DNA of 64,000 nt, from the NCBI GenBank assembly GCA_963726975.1, contig CAVSEK010000001.1:310001-374000 (forward strand), written 5' to 3'. A model generated the notes under the pieces. That model was given only the letters and a program-made list of their open reading frames with translations, was not told the DNA's origin and searched no databases. Below are positions 7,979 through 17,487 of this stretch, in pieces (the stretch's first letter is position 1; each line of letters begins with the position of its first letter). The DNA comes from CAVSEK01 sp963726975. GTDB lineage: Bacteria; Actinomycetota; Actinomycetes; Mycobacteriales; SCTD01. The position numbers were made by a program, and so were the translations under genes.

Positions 7979-9510
7979 GCGGGGGTGTCCTTCCGGGTGC
8001 GGCGCAGCCCACCGGGCGCGCGGAGGGCAGCCAGGGCGGCGGCGGTGGGGAGCACGACGAGCGTCGGCAGCAGGTAGCGGTAGTCGAACGCGGCGGTGGC
8101 CGAGGGCACGGCGAGCAGCGTGAGCCCGACGACGGACAGCAGCGCCGGGTCGAGCCGGGCCCGGGAGCCGCCGCTCCCCCGCGGCAGCACGAGGGCGAGC
8201 AGGCCGGCGAGCGCGCACAGCCCGAGCACCGGGCCGGGGGTGACGACGAAGACCTGGTACCACTGCAGCGGCCGGACGAGCCCGGGCTCCGCCGCGGTCG
8301 TCGGCGGGGTGTCCGCGGCCGTCACGGCGTCGCGCAGCGACCCGGGAGGCGCCAGCAGCGGCAGGCACGCGTGCTCCGGCGAGGCCGGGTCGGGCGCCGC
8401 GTCGGGGAACACCCACCAGACCGGGCAGGTGTCGCGCGACCCGGACGCGCGCAGCGGCAGGAAGTAGTGCACCGTGCTGCCCGCGGTCATGGCGAGGAAG
8501 TCCAGCGGTTGACCCTCGATCGCGAGCAGCGAGAACGCCTTGAGGTCCTCGTCGGTGTAGCGCGGCGTGCCGCCCGGCGGGGCGTAGTTGGCGGGGCTGT
8601 AGACGTCCCAGACGTAGTAGTCGCCGATCGGCCGCTCCTCCGGCGGCACGAGCGGGCACAGCCCCTGCAGCCGCTCGGGCACGTCGAGCCGGTCGCAGCG
8701 CACGAAGTTCGACGTCCGGCCGTACAGGAAGTGGCCGGTGTAGTCGGTGATCGCCGCCGTCCCGTGGGTGCTCGCGAACCACTGCGCGTACGGCACGAGG
8801 GTCGCGGCGACGACGACGGCGAAGGCGACGAGCGCCGTCCAGCGCAGCGTGCGCAGCACCACCCGCACGACGAGGTAGACCGCGACGACGAGCAGCACGA
8901 AGGTGCCGACCGTCCGGGTCAGCGTGAAGGCCGACAGCAGCAGCGCCGAGAGCCCGACGAGCAGCGCGCCCGGGCGCTCCTTCCACAGCAGCGCGGTGAC
9001 CGCCCCGGCGAGCAGGGCGGTGAACAGGGCCTCGGCGAGCACGAAGTGCTCGATGTCCAGGACGTAGGCGTCGAGCGCGACGGGCGCGGCCGCGAGCAGC
9101 GCCCAGCGCCGGCGCACCCCCCGGTGCACCAGCAGGGCGTAGCCGAGCACCGTCGAGACCAGCCCCAGGCCGTGCTGCACGAGGGCGACGCCGCGGTAGG
9201 GCACGAGCCCGTCGAGCAGGGCGAGGAACGCCGAGTAGCCGAACGGCCGGTGCACCAGCGGCACGCCGGTCTGCGCCGCCCGGACGTAGTCGGTCGAGTC
9301 GGGGAACCACAGCGCCGGGTCGTACGCCAGCACGACGGCGGCGCGGGCCGCGACCGCCAGCGCGAGCAGGACGAGCAGGCCGGCGTGGCGGCGCGTCCCG
9401 CGCCCGAGCGCCCGGGCCGGGGACCGGCGGGCGCGCGGCGGGCGCCCGGGGCGCGGCAGCCGCGCCGCCGCCGGGTCGGGGTCGTGCAGGCCGTGGTCGA
9501 CCAGGGTCAC
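7975..9510 (-). CDS. multi-spanning membrane glycosyltransferase-like protein (GT-C type)
   Basis: A 511-residue polytopic membrane protein; GTG start at 9510 overlaps the acyltransferase stop by 4 nt. After a charged N-terminus it has roughly ten hydrophobic helices and a large polar region near residues 260-390 containing GHFLYGRTSNFVRCDRL and DYYVWDVYSP, likely extracytoplasmic. The early loop YDPALWFPDSTDYVRAA holds the acidic pair typical of ArnT/GT39-like GT-C enzymes (DS-x-D-Y), and VLDIEHFVLAEALFTALLAG fits too. Coupled to the polyprenyl-phosphate sugar synthase, it may transfer that sugar onto an exported glycan or protein. Family assignment rests on topology and a short motif. Confidence 0.72.
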   Translation of the reverse strand: MTLVDHGLHDPDPAAARLPRPGRPPRARRSPARALGRGTRRHAGLLVLLALAVAARAAVVLAYDPALWFPDSTDYVRAAQTGVPLVHRPFGYSAFLALLDGLVPYRGVALVQHGLGLVSTVLGYALLVHRGVRRRWALLAAAPVALDAYVLDIEHFVLAEALFTALLAGAVTALLWKERPGALLVGLSALLLSAFTLTRTVGTFVLLVVAVYLVVRVVLRTLRWTALVAFAVVVAATLVPYAQWFASTHGTAAITDYTGHFLYGRTSNFVRCDRLDVPERLQGLCPLVPPEERPIGDYYVWDVYSPANYAPPGGTPRYTDEDLKAFSLLAIEGQPLDFLAMTAGSTVHYFLPLRASGSRDTCPVWWVFPDAAPDPASPEHACLPLLAPPGSLRDAVTAADTPPTTAAEPGLVRPLQWYQVFVVTPGPVLGLCALAGLLALVLPRGSGGSRARLDPALLSVVGLTLLAVPSATAAFDYRYLLPTLVVLPTAAALAALRAPGGLRRTRKDTPA

Positions 9511-10802
9511 GCCGACACCCGGGCGGCGGGCGCCGCGGAGGGGCGTCCCGGTCCGGGCACGCGCCGCGCCTGCGACCGGCCGAACTCGTGGAACGGCGCC
9601 TCGACGAGGCGGTAGGTGACGCTGGAGATCGCCAGGATGATCGCGGTCCAGACCGTGAGCGCCACGACCTTGCCGCCGACCGGCGGCACGACGTGGATGA
9701 CGATCGCGTGCACGAGGTAGACGCTGTAGCTGATGGTGCCCAGGTAGGTCAGCACCCGCGGGAAGGCCCGGCGGCGCAGCGCGAGCGCCAGGCCGAAGGT
9801 CGCGAGCGCCGCGACGTAGGTCGCGAACTCCGGCTTCCAGGTGTGGTGCGCACCGGCGGCCGACAGGTCGATGCGGTCCTCGACGTTGACCCAGGTGCCG
9901 ACGAGCGCCGCGACGACGGCCGTGGAGGCCGCGACGACGGCCTGGGCGCCGGAGCCCTGCCCGACGTACCAGCGGTAGACGGTCGTCCCGGTGAACATCG
10001 TGCCGAGCAGCAGCAGCGCGAACCACCAGGACTCGGGCCGGTTGAGCAGCAGCCCGACGGCCAGGCCCCCGGTGAGCAGCGTGCCGGCGACCGTCGCGCG
10101 GGTGCGGGCCGTGCCGGACAGGACGAGCACCGACAGCACGGCGGCGAAGATGCCGAGCGCCAGGGCCGCCGTCTGCCGCGAGGGGTCCTTGAGCGCGTAC
10201 GACGGGACGAGCACCCCGCCCGCGGCCGAGAGCCAGAGCAGCCCGGTGGCGATCTGCGCGGAGCGCAGGTGCAGCCCGGACAGCAGCAGCGCCGAGCACA
10301 GCAGGTAGAAGACCATCTCGAAGGCGAGCGTCCACGAGGCGCCGATGACGTTGGCCCCGGTCGTGAAGTTCTGCACCATGCTGAGGTTGATCGCGAAGTC
10401 CCAGCGCCCGAAGCCGGTCGCGAGACTGCGGTCGACGGTGACCGCGAGCAGCGCGATGGCCGCCAGCGCGACCCAGTAGAGCGGGTAGAGGCGGAAGAAG
10501 CGCCCGACCCAGAAGGCCCGCACGGAGCCGCGCTTCTCCAGCGACGCCGGGATGATGAAACCGCTCACCAGGAAGAACACGAAGACGCCGTACTCGCCGG
10601 GCCGGAAGTACTCCACCGACCAGCGCAGGTAGGCCGGCCACAGCAGCTCGGCACCGTGCTGCAGGGCCACCGAGAGCGCGGCGACGCCGCGCAGCGCGTC
10701 GAGGAACTCCATCCGGCGGTCGCCGCCCGGCGGCTTCAGCAGCGGCGGCTCGCTGCGGGTGGTCGCGGCGGCGGGCCGCTCGGCGACGGGGGCGGCGTCC
10801 AC
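9507..10802 (-). CDS. acyltransferase 3 (OafA/YrhL-like) membrane protein
   Basis: A 431-residue integral membrane acyltransferase that O-acylates sugars. Motifs: FLDALRGVAALSVALQHGAE with the conserved Arg and His, VFFLVSGFII, FRLYPLYWVALAAI, and YLGTISYSVYLVHAIVIHVV near the end; ten or more membrane helices. The GTG start at 10802 is preceded by TAGGCT with a 7-nt spacer, so the mRNA is probably leaderless. It heads a three-gene leftward operon with 4-nt overlaps. Genes of this family in polysaccharide loci usually acetylate or succinylate the repeat unit; the acyl group here is unknown. Confidence 0.88.
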   Translation of the reverse strand: MDAAPVAERPAAATTRSEPPLLKPPGGDRRMEFLDALRGVAALSVALQHGAELLWPAYLRWSVEYFRPGEYGVFVFFLVSGFIIPASLEKRGSVRAFWVGRFFRLYPLYWVALAAIALLAVTVDRSLATGFGRWDFAINLSMVQNFTTGANVIGASWTLAFEMVFYLLCSALLLSGLHLRSAQIATGLLWLSAAGGVLVPSYALKDPSRQTAALALGIFAAVLSVLVLSGTARTRATVAGTLLTGGLAVGLLLNRPESWWFALLLLGTMFTGTTVYRWYVGQGSGAQAVVAASTAVVAALVGTWVNVEDRIDLSAAGAHHTWKPEFATYVAALATFGLALALRRRAFPRVLTYLGTISYSVYLVHAIVIHVVPPVGGKVVALTVWTAIILAISSVTYRLVEAPFHEFGRSQARRVPGPGRPSAAPAARVSA

Positions 10803-10809
10803 CCGCCCG

Positions 10810-10815
10810 AGCCTA
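10810..10815 (-). promoter_or_regulatory. -10 hexamer TAGGCT, leaderless promoter of the acyltransferase operon
   Basis: On the minus strand TAGGCT is followed by 7 nt and then GTG 10802. It lies in the 142-bp divergent gap with the LGFP/FG-GAP gene. Confidence 0.55.
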
Positions 10816-10944
10816 CCGGCGGGAGCGGGCGCCCAGGGGACGTGCCGCGACCGACCCCGGCGCGTCGCTCAAGCCCGGGGGCAGGTCCGTCGACCTCTCC
10901 CGGTAGACAGGTGCCCGCCCCCCTGACCCGAGGAGCTCGACGAC

Positions 10945-13627
10945 GTGCCCCGCACCGCACTGCGCCGACCCGCCGCCGCCGCGGCCACCGCCCTCGCCCT
11001 GGGGGCCGCCCTGGCGCTCACCGGGGCCCCCTCCCCGGCTGTCGCCGCCGACGCCGGCACCTCGAGCTCGACCCTGTGGCGCTACGGCCAGGCCTACCCC
11101 AACGGCCTGCCGGGCCCGGCGACGAACACCCAGGCGTACGCCGCGCCGGCCCTGCTGCCGGTCGCGGGCGGCGCGCCGCAGGTCGTGACCGGCACCCCCG
11201 ACGGGTGGGTGCACGTGCGCCGCGGCGAGGACGGCGCGAAGGTCCGCGACCTCTACACCGGGCCGGGCGGCGTGCAGGCCTCGCCCGTGGTCACCGACTG
11301 GGACCGCGACGGCCGCCCCGACGTGCTCGCGGCCAACCTGCGCGGCGACCTCGTGGTCTGGAGCGGTGACGGGCGCGAGCTGATGCGCACGCTGGTCTTC
11401 ACCGACAACTTCCCGACCCACGTGCGCGGCATCTTCTCCACCCCCGTCGCGGCCGACCTCGACGGCGACGGCTGGAGCGAGATCGTCCTCACGTCGCTGG
11501 GACCACCACCTCTACGTGCTCAACCACGACGGCTCGGTGCGGCGCAAGGTGTTCCTCAAGGACACCTCGTGGGCCTCACCGGCGGTCGTCGACGTCGACC
11601 GCGACGGCGTGCTCGACGTCGTGGCCGCCTGGGACTGCGACGCCAACTCCACCCAGTTCGACTGCGCCTACGGCAACCCCGGCGGGTTCGTCGGGGTCTT
11701 CAGCCGCGACCTGGTCCTGAGGTGGAAGCAGTTCATGCCCGGCCAGGTGCCGTGGTCCTCCCCCGCCGTCGGCGACGTCCGCGGCGACGGCCGGCTGTCG
11801 GTCGTGCTGGCGACCGGCCAGATGCCCTGCATGATGTACACCGGTGCGAGCGGCCCCTGCGGCACCGGCTCGGCCGTCGACACCCGCTCCTCGGGCCGCC
11901 GGGTCTACGGCTTCGACGCCGCCACCGGCGCGCCGCTGCCCGGCTGGCCGGCCGTCCTGCCGGAGAAGACGATGTCCTCGCCGGCGCTGGCCGACGTCGA
12001 CGGCAACGGCACGCTCGAGACCTTCGTCGGGACCGGCGGCCGGCTCTACCGGATCGACAGCGACGGCAGGGTGCGCTGGGGCGCCGACACCTGCATCGCC
12101 CTGCAGAAGAGCCCGTGCGGCTACTCCCCGCTGCCCAAGGTCGACGCCTCCCCGGTCGTCGGCGACCTGCTCGGCGACGGCCGCATGCTCGCCGCGATCC
12201 CCTACGACTTCAAGCTGCACCTCGTCGACGCGGCCACCGGCGTCGAGGTGCGCGCCGTCGAGCCGACCCGCGGGCCCGGCGAGATCAGCCAGACGCTCGG
12301 CAACGCCGCGACCGCGACGACCTGGGGCGGCCGCACCTGGGTCTACACGGCGGTCATGCTGTGCCGCTCCGACTGCTACGGCTACCACCCGGTGTGGGAC
12401 GCCGCGACGATGGCCGTCGACCTCGGCCCGGCCGGCAGCCGGCTGGCCTGGCCCACGTTCCGCGGCGACCAGGCGCGGCGCGGGGTGGTCCCCCAGGCGC
12501 TCACCGTGAGCGGGGCCATCGGCTCCTACTGGCGCGGCGCGGGCGGCGAGGGCGGGCCGCTGGGCGCGCCGACGACCCCGGAGTACGCCGTGCCGGGCGG
12601 CCGGGCGCAGGGCTTCGCCGGCGGGCAGGTGCTGTGGGGCTCCGCCACCGGCGCCCACGCGGTGGTCGGGGCGATCCTGTCCCGCTACTCCGCGTCCGGC
12701 GGGCCGGGCGCGCTCGGGCTGCCCACCACGGACGAGACCGGCGGCGGGGTCGCGGGCTCGCGCTCCTCGAGCTTCACCGCGGCCCGGATCTGGTGGAGCC
12801 CGTCGACCGGCGCGCAGACCGTGCAGGGCGCGGTCCTGGAGCGCTACCTCGCGCTCGGCGCGGCGGGCGGCCCGCTCGGGCTGCCGGTGAGCAGCGAGGC
12901 CGACGGCGAGGTGCCGGGCTCGCGGGTGTCCGCGTTCGCCGGCGGCCGGGTCTGGTGGTCGCGCGCCACCGGGGCCCACGAGGTGTACGGCGGGATCCTG
13001 GGCCACTACCTGGCCGCCGGCGGTCCCGCCCGGTTCGGGCTGCCCACGAGCGGCGAGCACGCCGCCGACGGCGCGCGGGTCAACGACACCCAGCTCGGCC
13101 GGCTGTGGTGGACCGCCTCCGGCGGCACCCGCAGCCTGCAGGGCGGCATCCTCGACCACTTCGACCGCACGGGGGGTGCGGCCCGCTGGGGCCTGCCGGT
13201 CGGTGACGAGCAGCGCGACCCGCGCACCGGGGCCGCCTTCAGCGTCCTGGACCGCGGCGAGATCGACTGGGGCACCGCCACCGGGGCGCACGGCGTGGTC
13301 GGCGGCATCCTCACCCGGTGGCGCCAGCTCGGCGGCCCGGCGTCCGTGCTGGGCCTGCCGGTCGCCGAGGAGCAGGACTCCGCCGCGCCGGGCGGCCGGG
13401 TCTCGCGCTTCGAGCGCGGCGAGGTGCACTGGTCCGAGCGCACCGGCGCCTGGGAGGTCCTCGGCGCCATCCGCGACCGGTGGAAGGCCACCGGCGGGCC
13501 GACCGGCTCGCTCGGCCTGCCGGTGAGCGGCGAGTACTCCGTCGCCGGGGGGCGCCGCAGCGACTTCGTCCGCGGCTCGGTCACCTGGACCGCGGCGACC
13601 GGCGCGACGGCGGTCCTGCCCCGCTAG
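10945..13627 (+). pseudogene. secreted FG-GAP/VCBS protein with seven LGFP repeats, one frame break near 11497
   Basis: Surface protein of about 890 residues. GTG start at 10945 with GAGGAG upstream; signal peptide to about residue 35 (LTGAPSPAVAA). The first half has FG-GAP-type calcium blades such as DRDGRPDVLAANL, DLDGDGWSEIVL, DVDRDGVLDVVAAWD and DVDGNGTLETFVGTG. The second half has about seven LGFP repeats of ~52 residues (GLP-x-E...GG...W-S-x-TGAH...I). After SEIVLTS the frame breaks at about 11497; WDHHLYVLNHDG continues in the next frame, so one extra base fits. The total span is 3n+1. LGFP repeats are known from corynebacterial wall proteins and are thought to bind the arabinogalactan layer. 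Ends on a CTAG shared with the next gene. Confidence 0.8.
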
Positions 13628-15015
13628 CTGCCCCGCTCGCTGCGCGGGCGGCTCGCCAGCTCGGCCTCGACCGCCTCCAGCGCCCGCACGGTCGCCGTCC
13701 GCAGCGCGTCGACGTCCTGCACGAGCGGGCGCACCTGCCAGTCGGTGAGGCGCTGCACCAGCCGCTTGACGGCGGAGACGCCGAGCCGGCTCGAGGTCGG
13801 GGCGGGCGTGTGCGCCGGGGGCAGCCGCCGGACGGGCGTGCTCAGGCGCAGGCCGGTCGCGGCGGGGACGGCCGTCGTCGGGGCGGTCCCGGGCCGCACG
13901 ACCGCGACGCCGCGTCGCTGCGCGGCCCGGCGCCGCACCTCGCCCTGCACCGCCGCCCACAGGTCGTCGTCGGCCACGTCGGCGCCCGGCCAGCGGTCGG
14001 CGACCTCGGCGAACTCCTCGAGCCCGGCCACGGCGCGCAGCGCGCTGCGCAGCGCGTCGTCGTCGTCGACGAAGGTCACCCGGCGATCGCCCGCCTGGTC
14101 GGCGAGGCCGCCGACGCGGGTGGCGATCACCGGCCGGTCGTAGAGCGCGGCGCGCTCGAGCACCCCGGAGGACCAGATCTCGCGGTAGGGCAGGACGACG
14201 ACGTCGCAGGCGACCAGCCAGCGGTCGAAGCGCTCGTCGCTGACGTAGCCCACGTGCAGGTGCGCCCCGGGCGTCGCCGCGGTGAGCTCGTCGAGCTCGG
14301 CGAGGTAGGCCAGGAACTCCGGCTCGTCGAGGCGGGTGCTGCCGACGACGTGCAGCTCCGCGCCGGCCTCGTGCAGCCCGGCGAACGCCCGCACGGCCCG
14401 GTCGAAGCCCTTGTGCCGCTGGATGAAGCCGATGGACAGCATCACCAGCCCGTCGGCGGGCAGCCCGAGGCTGGCCCGCGCGGCGGCCCGGTCGGCGCGG
14501 GTGCGCCGGACGAAGGTCTCGCCGTGCGCGACGACCCTCGTGCGGGCCGGGTCGACGGGGAACAGCGCGAGGAAGCGGTCGCGCTCGACCTCGCTGTGGA
14601 AGTGCAGCTCGTCCAGGCTGCGCCACAGCACGCCCGCGGCCCGGCGGCGCGAGGCGTCGGCCTCGAACTCGGCGTACTCCACCTCGTGCAGCACGACCAC
14701 CGACCGCTTCGCGCGGCGGAAGGCGGCGGCCAGCGCGAGGTCGGTCGCCGACCGGCGGCCGGACGCGCCGCTGTCGTAGAAGAAGACCGGGTGGTACTGC
14801 ACGACGACCTCGTCGTAGGCGCGGACGCGGCGGGCGAGCGCCGCGGCGCCGCGCACGCCGGCCAGGTCCAGGTGCAGGTGCGCCGCGGACGGGCCCGGCG
14901 ACAGCACGGTGACGTCGTGGCCGGCGGCCCGCAGCGCGAGGACCTGCTGCACGGCGTAGTTGGCGATGCCGTCCCGCAGCGGCGGGTACGGCGTGACCAT
15001 GAGCACCGAGCTCAT
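13624..15015 (-). CDS. GT4 glycosyltransferase with C-terminal extension
   Basis: A 463-residue protein; ATG at 15015 overlaps the upstream GT4 stop (ATGA). The GT-B core includes VLMVTPYPPLRDGIANYAVQ, VVLHEVEYAEFEADA, VVAHGETFVRRTRADR, MLSIGFIQRHKGFDRAVRAF, VVLPYREIWSSGVLERAALY and RPVIATRVGGLADQ. The E-x7-E motif is replaced by the SSGVLERA arrangement seen in some mannosyltransferases. Residues beyond ~370 form a Pro/Ala-rich linker and a short Arg/Glu helix, absent from most relatives. Adjacent to the Wzm/Wzt exporter, so it probably builds the exported chain; donor unknown. Confidence 0.83.
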   Translation of the reverse strand: MSSVLMVTPYPPLRDGIANYAVQQVLALRAAGHDVTVLSPGPSAAHLHLDLAGVRGAAALARRVRAYDEVVVQYHPVFFYDSGASGRRSATDLALAAAFRRAKRSVVVLHEVEYAEFEADASRRRAAGVLWRSLDELHFHSEVERDRFLALFPVDPARTRVVAHGETFVRRTRADRAAARASLGLPADGLVMLSIGFIQRHKGFDRAVRAFAGLHEAGAELHVVGSTRLDEPEFLAYLAELDELTAATPGAHLHVGYVSDERFDRWLVACDVVVLPYREIWSSGVLERAALYDRPVIATRVGGLADQAGDRRVTFVDDDDALRSALRAVAGLEEFAEVADRWPGADVADDDLWAAVQGEVRRRAAQRRGVAVVRPGTAPTTAVPAATGLRLSTPVRRLPPAHTPAPTSSRLGVSAVKRLVQRLTDWQVRPLVQDVDALRTATVRALEAVEAELASRPRSERGS

Positions 15016-16274
15016 CCGAGCCCCCCGGGGCAGGGCGCGACCGGCCGCGGGACGCCGTCGGCGGGCACCCACGCCTCGACCCGGTCCTCGATCCGGTCGA
15101 GCACGTCGCCCCAGCGGTAGTGGTCGAGGACGTACTGCCGCCCCCGCGCGCCCAGGCGGGCGGCCAGCTCGGGGCGCTCGGCGACGAACGCCAGCGCCTC
15201 CTCGAGCTCGTGCTCGTCGTCGTAGACGATGCCGGCCTGCGAGCGCTCGACGTGCCAGCGCACGACGCCACCCTCCCCCACGCCGATGACCGGCGTGCCG
15301 GCCAGCCACGACTCCATGATCGTGCGCGAGAAGGCCTCGTAGCGCGACGGCTGGACGTACGCGGCGGCCGCGGCGTAGGCGTTGTCGCGCTCGTCGTCGG
15401 GCAGGAAGCCCAGGTCGACGACCCGGTCCTCCAGCCCCGGCGGCGGCACGACCGGACCGGCGCCCATCGTCACCAGCGAGAACGGCAGGCCCCGGCGGGT
15501 GACCGCGCGGCCGAAGGCGGCGAGCAGCTCGTCCCAGCCCTTGGCCCCCTCGCGGCGGCCGGCGTAGAGCAGGAACGGCCGGTCGATGCCGTGGCGCTGC
15601 CGGAAGCCCTCCGGGTCGTACGACGCCGGCACCTCCACCCCGCAGCCCACGACGGCGTGCGGCGCGAGCGAGCCGTCGACCCGGTGGGCGAGCTCGTGCT
15701 CCGGCCCGGTCTGCAGGAACAGGCCCGCGAGGCCGGACAGCATCGGCTCGAAGACGGGCAGGTAGGCGTACGGCTCGTCGTGCAGGCAGGTCCACAGCAG
15801 GCTGCGCTCGGGGGCGATCTGCGAGCACGCGAAGGCCGGCCAGAACAGGTACGGGCCGAACAGCAGCGCGCGGTAGTCGGACGCGTGCTCGAGCAGGTGG
15901 CTGTAGAGGTCGGGCACCCGGACGTCGGCGTTGATCCACCGCATCTGCTCCTGCGGCGTGAGCCGGTCGCCGGCGAGCACCCGGTGCCCGAGCGCGTCGC
16001 GCTCGGCCTGCGCCGTCGAGGGGGCGACCGGGAAGCGCGTGACCGTCAGGCCGTCCTCGACGGCGGTGCCGGCGGGCGCCTCGTTGGTCCAGGAGAAGTA
16101 GTCCAGGGCGCAGGTGGTGAGCACCTCGACGTCCCAGCCGCGCTCCTGCAGGCCCTCGGCGATCTTGCGCAGGACGATCTCGGCGCCGCCGATGATCGTG
16201 GGGCCGAAGCGGGCGGGCACGACGGCGATCCGGCCGCGCCGGTCGACCGGCGGGCGCGGGGCGGGGTCAGGCAC
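15012..16274 (-). CDS. GT4 glycosyltransferase
   Basis: A 420-residue GT-B enzyme with GTG start at 16274, overlapping the ATPase gene by 8 nt. The N-terminal acceptor domain starts at RIAVVPARFGPTIIGGAEIV and continues ALDYFSWTNEAPAG; the C-terminal domain has LLYAGRREGAKGWDELLAAF, VDLGFLPDDERDNAYAAA and YVQPSRYEAFSRTIMESWLAGTPVIGV, with an E-x7-E-like pair (EAFSRTIMES). It is cytoplasmic and in one leftward operon with Wzt and Wzm, consistent with assembling the chain before export. Confidence 0.85.
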   Translation of the reverse strand: MPDPAPRPPVDRRGRIAVVPARFGPTIIGGAEIVLRKIAEGLQERGWDVEVLTTCALDYFSWTNEAPAGTAVEDGLTVTRFPVAPSTAQAERDALGHRVLAGDRLTPQEQMRWINADVRVPDLYSHLLEHASDYRALLFGPYLFWPAFACSQIAPERSLLWTCLHDEPYAYLPVFEPMLSGLAGLFLQTGPEHELAHRVDGSLAPHAVVGCGVEVPASYDPEGFRQRHGIDRPFLLYAGRREGAKGWDELLAAFGRAVTRRGLPFSLVTMGAGPVVPPPGLEDRVVDLGFLPDDERDNAYAAAAAYVQPSRYEAFSRTIMESWLAGTPVIGVGEGGVVRWHVERSQAGIVYDDEHELEEALAFVAERPELAARLGARGRQYVLDHYRWGDVLDRIEDRVEAWVPADGVPRPVAPCPGGLG

Positions 16275-17484
16275 GCAGGGCCTCCTGCCCGTCGGCCGCC
16301 CGCGCGACGCTCACGGCCGGCTCGAGGTGGACCGGCCCGTCCTGCACGAGGTCGCTGAAGACCCGGAAGGCGCCGACCCGGTTGAGCCGGTGGTACTCCG
16401 GGCCCTGCGCGCCGTGCACGGCCACGGTGACGTGGTAGTGCCCCTCGGCCAGGTGCAGGCGCGGGACGGTGAAGGTCACCTCGCTGCGGCCCTGCACCGG
16501 GCCGAGGTCCTGGCCCATGAGGTGGGTGTTGGAGCCGTAGCAGAGCTGGTCGTACTGGTTCTCGATCGCGATGCCGGCGACCCAGTCCTCGACGCGCGTC
16601 GGCGCGCTCACGGTGAAGCGGATGCCGAAGGCCTCCTCCGGCCGGAACCGGGTGGCGGGCCGCCCGGCGCCGTCGAGCACGTCGACCCGGTCGATGGTCA
16701 TCGTGCGGTCGCCGACCTCGGCGTCGGGCACCTCGCGGCGCTCGGAGTCGGCGAGGTCCTGGAAGTCCTGGCGGATCTTGCGCACCGCGGCGACCGGGTC
16801 GCCGTCGAAGGCCACCCGGCCGTGGTCGAGCAGCACCACCCGGTCGCACAGCTCGCGGGCGAGGTCGAGCCCGTGGGTGACGAACACGATGGTCTTGCCG
16901 TCGCGCTGGAAGGCCCGGATGCGCTCCAGGCACTTGCGCTGGAACGCCTCGTCGCCGACGGCGAGGACCTCGTCGACGAGCAGGATGTCGGGATCGATGT
17001 TGACCGCGACGGCGAAGGCGAGCCGGACGTACATGCCCGAGCTGTAGAACTTCACCGGGGTGTCGATGAACTGCTCGATGCCGGAGAAGTCGACGATCTC
17101 GTCGAACGCCGAGGCGGTCGCCCGGCGCGACATGCCCAGGATCGAGGCGTTGAGGAAGACGTTCTCCCGGCCGGTGAGGTCGCCGTGGAAGCCGGCGCCG
17201 AGCTCGAGCAGCGCGGCGAGCCGCTCGCGCCGCTCGACGTAGCCCTCGGTCGGCGTGAGGATGCCGCCGATGACCTTGAGCAGGGTCGACTTGCCCGAGC
17301 CGTTGTGGCCGATCAGGCCGAGGGTCGTGCCGTCCTCGACCTCCATGCTCACGTCGCGCAGCGCCCAGAAGTCGTGCAGGTTGTCGCGGGTCTGCCGGAA
17401 GTTGACGAGCACTTCCTTGAGCGACTTGTTGGCGTTGATGCGGAAGCGCGTGCTGACGTCGTGCACCCGGATGGCGGTGGCCAC
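16267..17484 (-). CDS. wzt: polysaccharide ABC exporter ATP-binding protein with carbohydrate-binding C-terminus (Wzt-type)
   Basis: A 405-residue ATPase powering export of a finished lipid-linked polysaccharide across the membrane with the permease next door. GTG start at 17484. Walker A GHNGSGKS at residues 59-66, Q-loop region GFHGDLTGRENVFLN, signature YSSGM, Walker B ILLVDE and switch VTHGLD. The last ~150 residues form a beta-rich Wzt C-terminal domain (FGIRFTVSAPTRVEDWV...GSNTHLMGQDLG...EGHYHVTVAVHGAQG), which in O9a/O12 systems binds the modified chain end. That domain and the methyltransferase divergently encoded 1.1 kb away suggest recognition of a methyl-capped polymer. Confidence 0.92.
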   Translation of the reverse strand: MATAIRVHDVSTRFRINANKSLKEVLVNFRQTRDNLHDFWALRDVSMEVEDGTTLGLIGHNGSGKSTLLKVIGGILTPTEGYVERRERLAALLELGAGFHGDLTGRENVFLNASILGMSRRATASAFDEIVDFSGIEQFIDTPVKFYSSGMYVRLAFAVAVNIDPDILLVDEVLAVGDEAFQRKCLERIRAFQRDGKTIVFVTHGLDLARELCDRVVLLDHGRVAFDGDPVAAVRKIRQDFQDLADSERREVPDAEVGDRTMTIDRVDVLDGAGRPATRFRPEEAFGIRFTVSAPTRVEDWVAGIAIENQYDQLCYGSNTHLMGQDLGPVQGRSEVTFTVPRLHLAEGHYHVTVAVHGAQGPEYHRLNRVGAFRVFSDLVQDGPVHLEPAVSVARAADGQEALRA

Positions 17485-17487
17485 GGC